Assembly: GCA_937891475.1 (NCBI GenBank)
Contig: CALATC010000106.1
Location: 1-5,016, forward strand
From: an uncultured Granulicatella sp.
Lineage (GTDB): Bacteria > Bacillota > Bacilli > Lactobacillales > Aerococcaceae
Direction of reading: 5' to 3'
DNA: 5,016 nt
Made by a program: the position numbers and the translations under genes. The notes beneath the pieces are model-generated. The model searched no databases and was not told where the DNA came from. It saw nothing but the letters and a program-made list of their open reading frames with translations. The first letter of the stretch is position 1, and each line of letters starts with the position of its first letter. Positions 1 through 5,016 of this stretch are shown here, one piece after another.

Positions 1-24
1 GACGATGATGATTTCTTAAACTAA
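1..24 (+). CDS. 3' end of an upstream gene with an acidic C-terminus (partial)
   Basis: The first 24 bases read in frame as DDDDFLN followed by TAA, and the next gene's Shine-Dalgarno sequence starts right after that stop. An acidic tail ending in an aromatic or hydrophobic residue is common in phage and bacterial single-stranded-DNA-binding proteins. In Firmicute phages the gene upstream of this type of DNA polymerase is often a DUF2815-like DNA-binding protein. Seven residues cannot identify the gene, so both the frame and the family are inferences. Confidence 0.4.
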   Translation, partial: DDDDFLN

Positions 25-41
25 GAAAGGAGATATGAAAG

Positions 42-185
42 ATGATTTTTTCAATTTTTATGACTATCTTGATGGCAGTTTGGCTGTTTACTGGACTATA
101 TGCTGCATTTATGACAATTCGAGATGATATCCGATCAGAAAAAGAGAGAAAACAAAAAATGGTGAATACAAATGACAATAATTGA
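42..185 (+). CDS. Small single-span membrane protein, 47 aa (paralogue A)
   Basis: This 47-residue protein starts at an ATG 9 bases after a strong AAAGGAG ribosome-binding site (26-32). Residues 2-25 are almost entirely hydrophobic or aromatic (MIFSIFMTILMAVWLF...) and form one predicted membrane helix. A charged tail follows (IRDDIRSEKERKQK), then a polar Asn-rich end. By the positive-inside rule the tail should be cytoplasmic. The tail shares the pattern [ST]-I-R-[DN]-D-I-R-x-E-[KR]-E-R with the next gene's product, which suggests a tandem duplication. The stop codon overlaps the next gene by 14 bases, so the two are probably translationally coupled. I do not recognise a named family. A role at the membrane during phage or element replication is conceivable but unsupported. 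Confidence 0.72.
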   Translation: MIFSIFMTILMAVWLFTGLYAAFMTIRDDIRSEKERKQKMVNTNDNN

Positions 186-309
186 ATTTCTATGGACTGT
201 TGCATCTTGTCTCACAATCGCTTTACTCAGCCATCTTTTATATGTTAGTATTCGCAATGACATCAGATATGAGAGAGAACGATTCTTTAGTCGCAGAAAT
301 AAACACTAA
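172..309 (+). CDS. Small single-span membrane protein, 45 aa (paralogue B)
   Basis: The ATG at 172 lies inside the end of paralogue A in another frame, 6 bases after a weak GGTGA ribosome-binding site (161-165). The product has one hydrophobic stretch (about residues 3-26), then IRNDIRYERERFFSRRNKH, a very basic tail predicted to be cytoplasmic. Size, topology and the post-helix motif match paralogue A although the membrane segments have diverged. The gene ends 5 bases before the stem of an intrinsic terminator. A different frame over the same bases (182-367) is open from a TTG without a ribosome-binding site and is not credible. Function is unknown. Confidence 0.68.
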   Translation: MTIIEFLWTVASCLTIALLSHLLYVSIRNDIRYERERFFSRRNKH

Positions 310-314
310 AACAT

Positions 315-341
315 GGTGGCAGTTCTTCCTGCCACCTTTTT
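315..341 (+). terminator. Intrinsic terminator directly upstream of the DNA polymerase gene
   Basis: GGTGGCAG (315-322) pairs perfectly with CTGCCACC (329-336) around the six-base loop TTCTTC, and five T residues (337-341) follow. This is a textbook Rho-independent terminator. The polymerase ribosome-binding site (AAAGGA, 345-350) starts 4 bases after the T run, and no promoter fits between them. It should end the small-gene transcript and make polymerase expression depend on read-through, antitermination or mRNA processing. Confidence 0.82.
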
Positions 342-356
342 ATGAAAGGATGAATT

Positions 357-2312
357 ATGCAAATTAAAGAACTATCAGTAGACATAGAAACTTATTGTGA
401 TGTAGACCTACGAAAAACTGGAGTCTATCGATATGCGGAAGATGAATCTTTTGAAATCCTTCTTATAGCAGTATCTATCAATAATGCTCCTGTAATTGTT
501 TATGATCTGACTAAGGATAAACTACCAAATCTTATCCTACAAGCCTTAATTGATGATACAGTCATTAAATGGGCTTTCAATGCAACATTTGAACGCATTT
601 GTCTGTCTAATTGGATTAAGAAACATTACCCTACCTTACTTAATGAGAATTTTTTATCCCCAAAATCTTGGCGATGTAGCATGATTTGGTCTGCTTACTT
701 GGGATTGCCCTTGTCACTTGAAGGTGTAGGTACGGTTCTTAAACTTCGTGAACAAAAACTAAAAGTTGGGAGTGAATTAATTCGCTACTTCTGCCTTCCT
801 TGTAAACCCACAAAAGTAAATGGTGGTCGAACACGTAATTATGAAAATCACGCGCCAGAGAAATGGAAAAATTTTATCGAATATAATAAACGAGATGTAG
901 AAGTTGAACTAGCAATCAAAAAAAGGTTGCAAAACTTCCCAGTTCCTGACTTTGTATGGGATGAGTACCACCTTGATCAGCATATCAATGACTGCGGTAT
1001 TGGAGTTGATGTTGACTTTGTCCAGTCAGCTATCAAAATTGATGCAGACAGTAAAGCAAAAATCCACGAAGAATTGAAAGCTTTAACAGGTCTTGAAAAT
1101 CCCAACTCCGTTCTACAGATGATAGGTTGGTTACGTAAGCACAATATTGAAACAGATTCACTCGATAAAAAGACTGTAAATAACCTTTTACAAAAAGTTG
1201 ATGATAAAACGGCAAGGGTTCTAAAATTACGTCAGCAAGCTGCAAAATCAAGTGTATCCAAATATCAGGCAATGATGAATTGTGTTTGTAAAGATGGACG
1301 CGTAAGAGGAATGTTCCAATTTTATGGAGCAAACCGTACTGGGCGATGGGCTGGACGATTAGTACAACTTCAAAACCTACCACAAAACCACTTAAAAGAC
1401 ATAAATGAAGCAAGATTACTTTTTACAACTGAAGATAGTGATACTGTTGAACTTCTCTATGATGTTCAAGATACACTGTCACAGCTTATTCGAACATCAT
1501 TTATTCCTCGTAAAGATAAGAAATTTATTGTTTGCGACTTTTCTGCTATTGAAGCCCGTGTTCTATCTCATCTAGCAGGTGAGACGTGGAGAACTAAAGT
1601 TTTTAATAAAGGAGAGGACATTTACTGCGCCAGTGCCAGTAAAATGTTCCATGTCCCAGTGGAGAAACATGGAGTTAATGCACACTTACGTCAAAAGGGA
1701 AAGATCGCAGAGTTAGCACTAGGCTACGGTGGTTCTATAGGTGCTCTTAAAGCAATGGGAGCTATTGAGATGGGATTAGCTGAAGAAGAACTACAACCTC
1801 TTGTTGATTCATGGCGAACAGCCAATCCTAACATTGTCCTTCTATGGTGGGATATCGATAAGGCTATCAAGACTGCTATCAAGGAACAAACCGAAACGGA
1901 AAGTCATGGAATTCTATTCAGTGTTAAAAAAGGAATATTATTTATTACTCTCCCATCTGGACGAAGATTAGCTTATGTGAAACCAAGAATTGGAGAGAAT
2001 AAATTCGGAGGCGAATCAGTAACGTATGAGGGAACCGGTTCTGCAAAACGATGGGAAAGATTAGAAAGTTATGGTCCAAAGTTTGTAGAAAACATCGTTC
2101 AAGGAATTAGTCGAGATATCTTAGCTTATTCAATGGAACAACTAAAAGATAAGAAAATCGTTGGGCATATTCACGATGAGGTTATCATCGAGTGCTTGCC
2201 AATCCAAAATCTGGATGAAATATCTAATCAAATGTCCATTTCTCCAAACTGGATGGGAGATATCAATTTACGAGCTGAAGGGTATGAATGTTACTTCTAT
2301 CAAAAAGACTAA
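357..2312 (+). CDS. Phage-type family A DNA polymerase with 3'-5' exonuclease
   Basis: This complete 651-residue replicative polymerase is of the phage type: it has no N-terminal 5' nuclease domain, and its length is usual for that family. Exonuclease domain, about residues 1-200: Exo I is DIET (D9, E11), Exo II is FNATFE (N75, E79), Exo III is YNKRD (Y176, D180). Polymerase domain, about 200-651: TGRWAGR-LVQLQNLP (328-342); motif A DFSAIEAR with catalytic D394 and E399; motif B R445-x3-K449-x7-Y457-G458 (the O helix); VQG near Q582; motif C HDE with catalytic D607. All core polymerase residues are present, so it should be active. Exo II has Glu where E. coli Pol I has Asp, and the O helix has Leu453 where Pol I has Phe762. 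The ATG follows AAAGGA (345-350) by 6 bases. It should copy the element's own DNA. The transcript ends at a bidirectional terminator shared with the convergent gene. Confidence 0.96.
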   Translation: MQIKELSVDIETYCDVDLRKTGVYRYAEDESFEILLIAVSINNAPVIVYDLTKDKLPNLILQALIDDTVIKWAFNATFERICLSNWIKKHYPTLLNENFLSPKSWRCSMIWSAYLGLPLSLEGVGTVLKLREQKLKVGSELIRYFCLPCKPTKVNGGRTRNYENHAPEKWKNFIEYNKRDVEVELAIKKRLQNFPVPDFVWDEYHLDQHINDCGIGVDVDFVQSAIKIDADSKAKIHEELKALTGLENPNSVLQMIGWLRKHNIETDSLDKKTVNNLLQKVDDKTARVLKLRQQAAKSSVSKYQAMMNCVCKDGRVRGMFQFYGANRTGRWAGRLVQLQNLPQNHLKDINEARLLFTTEDSDTVELLYDVQDTLSQLIRTSFIPRKDKKFIVCDFSAIEARVLSHLAGETWRTKVFNKGEDIYCASASKMFHVPVEKHGVNAHLRQKGKIAELALGYGGSIGALKAMGAIEMGLAEEELQPLVDSWRTANPNIVLLWWDIDKAIKTAIKEQTETESHGILFSVKKGILFITLPSGRRLAYVKPRIGENKFGGESVTYEGTGSAKRWERLESYGPKFVENIVQGISRDILAYSMEQLKDKKIVGHIHDEVIIECLPIQNLDEISNQMSISPNWMGDINLRAEGYECYFYQKD

Positions 2313-2351
2313 AGAAAAATCCGCATCCTTGATAGGATAGCGGACTTCTTT
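2313..2351. terminator. Bidirectional intrinsic terminator between convergent genes
   Basis: TCCGC-ATCCT (2320-2329) pairs with AGGAT-(A)-GCGGA (2334-2344), giving ten base pairs with one bulged A and a four-base loop. On the plus side CTTCTTT follows. On the minus side the stem is followed by TTTTTCTTT (complement of 2311-2319). The structure fills the gap between the polymerase stop and the stop of the convergent gene, so it can end both transcripts. The minus-strand tail is the better T tract. Confidence 0.82.
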
Positions 2352-2353
2352 CA

Positions 2354-2953
2354 CTATTGATTTAATTCTCTATAGACTTCTTTAGCCATTGCTTGAGCTC
2401 TCTTAATAGCTTCATAACCTTGAGTCTTTTTCATTCCAAGTGTGGAAATAATATCTTGTTTTGCGATATCCATATTCTCATAAATAAGTCTTAGGATTTG
2501 ACCATATTTCTTATTTCGACATTCTACTTCTTCTATCAGTTCACGAATTGTTTCTAACATCATAATAATCTCTTCGTGAGAGTCTACACCAGTTGGATCG
2601 AAACCTACTTCTTCGTTACTAGACATTTTATCCAACATCTCATCTAAAGATATGTCATTACCTTTCGTATAACGATTAAGATACTCGTTAACATCCATAT
2701 TGAAGATTTTTATGACATTGTCAAAGTCCTCAATAAAAACTGGTACAAAACCTACAAGTACAGCTTTCCCATAAAACTTAAATGTTTTTAAGTTTTTAGA
2801 GTTAATATCTTTGCTCTGTCTCATCTCTTTATCTCTAATAACGAAAGGAGCGAGAACTTGATTAAGTCCACAAGGTACATCGTTATATGCCTTTTCATTT
2901 TCATATCTTGAAGGGTTATACTTTGATTGACGTTTGTTTACTTGAATTGTCAT
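2354..2953 (-). CDS. Putative sigma-70 region 4/ArpU-like transcription regulator, 199 aa
   Basis: This 199-residue gene runs convergently with the polymerase. The C-terminal 55 residues or so (about 145-195: YGQILRLIYENM, then DIISTLGMKKTQGYEAIKRA) have the spacing of a sigma-70 region 4-like helix-turn-helix: a helix, the turn around LGM, then a recognition helix. Such domains occur in phage and ICE positive regulators (ArpU, Xpf and minor sigma-like proteins). A predicted acidic helical linker (about 125-146, HEEIIMMLETIRELIEEVE) precedes it. The N-terminal half (1-100) is not obviously a sigma region 2: it has a basic start, a short hydrophobic stretch (KAVLVGFVPVF, 63-73) and FDNVIKIFNMDVNEYLNRY (77-95). 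The ATG has only a weak AGAAAG ribosome-binding site about 11 bases upstream. The product probably activates promoters on the element; its target is unknown. An ArpU-type, non-sigma regulator is equally possible. Confidence 0.6.
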   Translation of the reverse strand: MTIQVNKRQSKYNPSRYENEKAYNDVPCGLNQVLAPFVIRDKEMRQSKDINSKNLKTFKFYGKAVLVGFVPVFIEDFDNVIKIFNMDVNEYLNRYTKGNDISLDEMLDKMSSNEEVGFDPTGVDSHEEIIMMLETIRELIEEVECRNKKYGQILRLIYENMDIAKQDIISTLGMKKTQGYEAIKRAQAMAKEVYRELNQ

Positions 2954-2989
2954 TGTTTGACTGACTTTCTGTTAATACCGAAAGCAGTT

Positions 2990-3018
2990 TTGACAACTCA
3001 ATATGCATTAAATATATT
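2990..3018 (+). promoter_or_regulatory. Near-consensus housekeeping promoter on plus strand
   Basis: TTGACA (2990-2995) matches the -35 consensus in all six positions. A 17-base spacer follows, then TATATT (3013-3018), five of six in the -10 consensus. Transcription should start near 3025, at the left arm of the first hairpin. It points away from the reverse-strand regulator and has no ordinary gene downstream, so it would make a small RNA or leader transcript, possibly antisense to the 3' end of the metallopeptidase unit. Confidence 0.62.
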
Positions 3019-3020
3019 AT

Positions 3021-3054
3021 TGACCGCATAGTACTTTCCTCTATGTATCGGTCA
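3021..3054. repeat. Inverted repeat / hairpin 1
   Basis: TGACCG (3021-3026) pairs with CGGTCA (3049-3054). Directly inside, CATAG (3027-3031) pairs with CTATG (3041-3045), leaving a three-base bulge (3046-3048) and a nine-base loop. The left arm overlaps the expected start point of the plus-strand promoter. The right arm forms the palindrome GGTCA-GT-TGACC (3050-3061) with the next repeat. Confidence 0.65.
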
Positions 3055-3055
3055 G
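3028..3055 (-). promoter_or_regulatory. Possible promoter for the reverse-strand regulator
   Basis: On the minus strand CTGACC (3055-3050, four of six for -35) is followed after 16 bases by TACTAT (3033-3028, four of six for -10). This would give a leader of roughly 70 bases before the regulator's ATG. The match is weak, and it would face the strong plus-strand promoter, with both start points within a few bases. An alternative -10 is TATACT (3180-3175) with a poor -35. Confidence 0.25.
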
Positions 3056-3105
3056 TTGACCTCACAGACTGAGCTGTGATTCCTATAATCCTCCCTTGAG
3101 GTCAA
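3056..3105. repeat. Inverted repeat / hairpin 2
   Basis: TTGACCTCA (3056-3064) is perfectly complementary to TGAGGTCAA (3097-3105). A second, mutually exclusive pairing exists inside it: TCACAG (3062-3067) with CTGTGA (3074-3079). The outer and inner stems compete for bases 3062-3064, which allows two alternative folds. The right arm contains the GAGG that would serve as ribosome-binding site for the short ORF at 3111. Confidence 0.65.
3061..3089 (+). promoter_or_regulatory. Possible second plus-strand promoter inside hairpin 2
   Basis: TATAAT (3084-3089) is a perfect -10 hexamer. CTCACA, 17 bases before it (3061-3066), matches the -35 consensus in four of six positions. If used, it would be in tandem with the promoter at 2990-3018, and the hairpin 2 arms would flank its core, a fitting place for an operator. 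Confidence 0.35.
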
Positions 3106-3110
3106 TAGCT

Positions 3111-3158
3111 ATGATCAGTAGCAAGAAGTCATATAGGATGTTTCTATTAGTAACTTGA
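3111..3158 (+). CDS. Possible 15-codon leader peptide
   Basis: The ATG at 3111 opens a 15-codon ORF, MISSKKSYRMFLLVT, then TGA. GAGG (3098-3101) lies 9 bases upstream and is the only good ribosome-binding site on plus in this gap. That GAGG is paired in the nine-base-pair stem of hairpin 2, so translation would depend on RNA folding. Such a peptide could be a leader or a small product of the RNA started near 3025. An ORF this short arises easily by chance. Confidence 0.25.
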   Translation: MISSKKSYRMFLLVT

Positions 3159-3293
3159 TGTTACCTTTAATAATAGTATAGTTCCTCACAAATATTTTTT
3201 ACAGGTCATGAAATGAACACTTTTAAATCCCTTTATAACAATCATTCTAACCACTGCCACTTTTTCTACTCCACAAAATACAGGCGTACATAC

Positions 3294-3321
3294 AAAAAAA
3301 ACCGTTCATCTCATGAACGGT
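3294..3321 (-). terminator. Intrinsic terminator of the metallopeptidase gene
   Basis: ACCGTTCAT (3301-3309) and ATGAACGGT (3313-3321) form a perfect nine-base-pair stem with a three-base loop. Read on the minus strand, the stem runs into eight T residues (complement of 3294-3301, the first two pairing within the stem base). It starts about 15 bases after the metallopeptidase stop codon. It has no T tract on plus and so acts one way. It separates the metallopeptidase unit from the regulator gene downstream. Confidence 0.9.
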
Positions 3322-3336
3322 AAATATAAAAATATT

Positions 3337-5016
3337 TTATTTTCCTCCAATTGGAACTGAGATTCCCATCTCTTTAAGTTTTTGGTTACATTCATCGACG
3401 GTTAGATGGTAACAGTTTCTTAATAGCATCTTGTAAACACCGTGAAAAACAATAGTATCATCAAACTTACAATTACTCTTATCAATAAGGTCGAAACTAA
3501 ATGTAGGATATAATTTTAAGCCAATACAAATGGCCATAAGTATACCTAATGTCTTTTGGTATTCCTTAGCTTTTTCCATACGCTGAATAGTTGAAACACT
3601 AACAGTTGAGTGTTCTTCCAACTCCTCTCGTGAGAAATTTCTACGTTTGCGGTGATACACCATTGTCCCACAAAAATTCCCTGGTAGCTGTTCCATTACC
3701 TCAGCAACCTTTGTATATACTTCCGAAGTATACTCTGGCACATTTCCAAGTATTTCCTGACTTATGAGGCATTCTGAAAAATCAACTTTAATCTTAAGTT
3801 CAGGGTTACTCCCTCGATACATAATGTAATCGTTGAAATCTTTGTACGATAAAGTTCCATCTGTTTGATATCGAACATCGAATGTTAAGCAACATTCATC
3901 CATATGCTCGTATGCATAATCAGTCATCTGGTAAATACCTAAATCAACCATTACTACATACTTTTCATCATTCAAACAAAAATGGGAGTCAACATATACA
4001 AAACGCTCTGTATTCATCAAGTCCTTAAATTTGGAATTGTTCGCATTGAGCATACAGGCATTATTAAAAGAAATAGTGAAGGTTTGACCTTTTTTCAATG
4101 CCCCAACTTCAAAAGCATAACTTCTTATGTACTCATTGCCTACATAGTTATACGTGCCTTCAAATTCACTGTAGCCAAGTTGTAATAATCTAATCTTCAC
4201 AGCTAACCGTGAGACTTGGAAGAATTCTGCCAAATCATCAATTACTTGTTCGAACATTAGAGCTTTTTTCTCCTGTTCAAACTCTAATGAGTATTTGACA
4301 AAAAACTCTTGAACCATCTGTTTAGTTGCTTTCTTTGGCATTAAAATTCTAGCAGCAATTCCATTTGCTTGCCACTCCATCCAATCGTAATCGCTCCAAG
4401 TAGATAAAGTTAGTGATGACCTATCACTTTTACTACTACTCAGTCGGTGATTGGCATCAAAGAGCATCTTATATTCGTTGTGGTAGCGGTGAAGTAGCCA
4501 GTGAACTGATTCATGAACAACCGTATTATTATAGCTTCCTTGATTCCGTAAACAAATTACATCGGGGTCTACAAGAATAGTCTTTTTTCTAATCAACTTA
4601 GTTTCTGGGATATCCGAATCATAAAACACAACTTCAGTATCTTTAAATACCATCTCACCAAAAACGGAGCTGTCTTTTGTTAGTCTCCCTTCAACTTTCG
4701 TCAATCCAATATTTGCGAGGTACTCATCAATTGGAAGTGACATCGGAACTTGTAGTGCATCAGGATAGTATTGCTTTAGTATCTCCTCAGCAATGTCATC
4801 CATTTCCTTTGCCTTGATATAAGGAACGAATTCAGGACTAAGACCTAAATCAGACGAATCGTAATCAGAAGAATCAAATGGAATAACACTCATTACTTTA
4901 AAATCATGAATGCCTTGTTCTAATTTATAAATAACTTTGATTCTCAACCAAATATTACTACTATCGGACTCATAACCATATTTCGTGTAGCCTTTTATTT
5001 CAAGATTTGCAATAAC
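3337..5016 (-). CDS. ImmA/IrrE-type zinc metallopeptidase with C-terminal XRE-like HTH (5' end outside window)
   Basis: 559 codons are visible, and the frame is open to the right edge with no start. Counted from the in-frame TTG at 4947, the zinc site is HESVH (H145, E146, H149), with likely third ligand E191 in EWQAN followed by a helix ending ARILMPK, the ImmA/IrrE/DUF955 pattern. The 23 residues upstream of that TTG (ending SDSSNIWL) merge into IKVIYKLEQGIHDFKVMSV, which looks like one continuous beta-rich domain, and no ribosome-binding site precedes the TTG. It is therefore not the true start. Residues about 262-425 are a middle region with a His/Cys cluster (H322, C324, H348, C352, C353). 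Residues about 433-490 resemble a Cro/CI-type helix-turn-helix (FSREELEEHSTVSVSTIQRME). ImmA proteases cleave phage/ICE repressors in other elements; here the substrate is unknown. Most fused relatives carry the HTH at the N-terminus, so the order is notable. A strong terminator follows. Confidence 0.85.
   Translation of the reverse strand, partial: VIANLEIKGYTKYGYESDSSNIWLRIKVIYKLEQGIHDFKVMSVIPFDSSDYDSSDLGLSPEFVPYIKAKEMDDIAEEILKQYYPDALQVPMSLPIDEYLANIGLTKVEGRLTKDSSVFGEMVFKDTEVVFYDSDIPETKLIRKKTILVDPDVICLRNQGSYNNTVVHESVHWLLHRYHNEYKMLFDANHRLSSSKSDRSSLTLSTWSDYDWMEWQANGIAARILMPKKATKQMVQEFFVKYSLEFEQEKKALMFEQVIDDLAEFFQVSRLAVKIRLLQLGYSEFEGTYNYVGNEYIRSYAFEVGALKKGQTFTISFNNACMLNANNSKFKDLMNTERFVYVDSHFCLNDEKYVVMVDLGIYQMTDYAYEHMDECCLTFDVRYQTDGTLSYKDFNDYIMYRGSNPELKIKVDFSECLISQEILGNVPEYTSEVYTKVAEVMEQLPGNFCGTMVYHRKRRNFSREELEEHSTVSVSTIQRMEKAKEYQKTLGILMAICIGLKLYPTFSFDLIDKSNCKFDDTIVFHGVYKMLLRNCYHLTVDECNQKLKEMGISVPIGGK

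Larger units (their letters stand above)
2954..3293. other. Structured non-coding regulatory stretch
   Basis: No convincing protein gene lies here. The left third holds a near-consensus plus-strand promoter and two hairpins built from alternating TGACC/GGTCA half-sites. A fifth GGTCA occurs alone at 3204-3208. The right part (3110-3293) is AT-rich with only very short ORFs and a weak promoter-like pair on plus (TTGATG 3155-3160, 16-base gap, TATAGT 3177-3182). The leader of the reverse-strand regulator must run through the left part, so the hairpins could act as DNA operators or as RNA structures on either strand. Confidence 0.6.

Noticed and set aside
35..130. Alternative 30-codon ORF from the ATG at 35
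   Set aside because: The AAAGGAG site ends only 2 bases before it, too close for initiation, and the ATG at 42 has ideal spacing and gives a membrane protein similar to its neighbour.
182..367. 61-codon plus-strand frame starting with TTG
   Set aside because: It has no ribosome-binding site, runs through the terminator stem and past the polymerase start, and overlaps a better-supported gene (172-309) in another frame.
1033..1413. 126-codon minus-strand frame inside the polymerase gene
   Set aside because: It is a shadow of the polymerase coding sequence, whose motifs run straight through it; it has no ribosome-binding site or recognisable domain.
3020..3105. CRISPR array or transposon end
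   Set aside because: The repeats are short inverted half-sites without regular spacers, and there is no transposase or target-site duplication nearby.
3213..3323. 36-codon plus-strand ORF (MNTFKSLYNNHSNHC...)
   Set aside because: It has only a weak AGG upstream, a low-complexity Asn/His/Lys-rich product, and its end is made from the minus-strand terminator stem. The promoter-like pair upstream (3155-3182) is weak.
3982..4185. 67-codon plus-strand frame inside the metallopeptidase gene
   Set aside because: It is antisense to a clearly coding region, has no ribosome-binding site and no recognisable features.
1..5016. tRNA or rRNA genes
   Set aside because: No cloverleaf with a TTC-A/GGTTC arm and no rRNA-like segments were seen on either strand.

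Overview
The window is AT-rich, with genes packed head to tail behind AAAGGA/AAAGGAG-type ribosome-binding sites. This suits a low-GC Firmicute, most likely in the Streptococcus/Lactobacillales range. The content is that of a mobile element (prophage, or phage-derived integrative element), because the largest forward gene is a phage-family DNA polymerase and the reverse-strand genes are phage/ICE-type regulators. Host and element type are inferences; no integrase, structural or conjugation gene is visible.

Left part (1-2312, plus strand): the last codons of an upstream gene with an acidic tail (DDDDFLN), two overlapping small membrane-protein genes (42-185 and 172-309) that look like diverged tandem paralogues, a canonical intrinsic terminator (315-341), and then a complete 651-residue family A DNA polymerase with a 3'-5' proofreading domain (357-2312). 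The terminator sits between the small genes and the polymerase with no room for a promoter after it. Polymerase expression from an upstream promoter would therefore need read-through or antitermination.

Middle (2313-3336): a bidirectional terminator separates the polymerase from a convergent reverse-strand gene (2354-2953). That gene encodes a 199-residue regulator whose C-terminus resembles the sigma-70 region 4/ArpU type of helix-turn-helix. Upstream of it lies a gene-poor stretch of about 380 bp with a near-consensus plus-strand promoter (TTGACA-17-TATATT), four alternating TGACC/GGTCA half-sites forming two hairpins and a central palindrome, and a 15-codon ORF whose Shine-Dalgarno sequence lies inside one hairpin. 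No ordinary gene follows the promoter, so the stretch may specify a small RNA or leader, or be an operator cluster.

Right part (3294-5016, minus strand): a strong terminator, then a large ImmA/IrrE-type zinc metallopeptidase gene that carries an XRE-like helix-turn-helix at its C-terminus. It remains open to the right edge of the window, so its start lies outside.

Working model (inference): the plus strand is a replication module. The minus strand carries two separately terminated regulatory units, a putative transcription activator and a protease that may inactivate a DNA-binding repressor. The structured non-coding stretch lies between those two.
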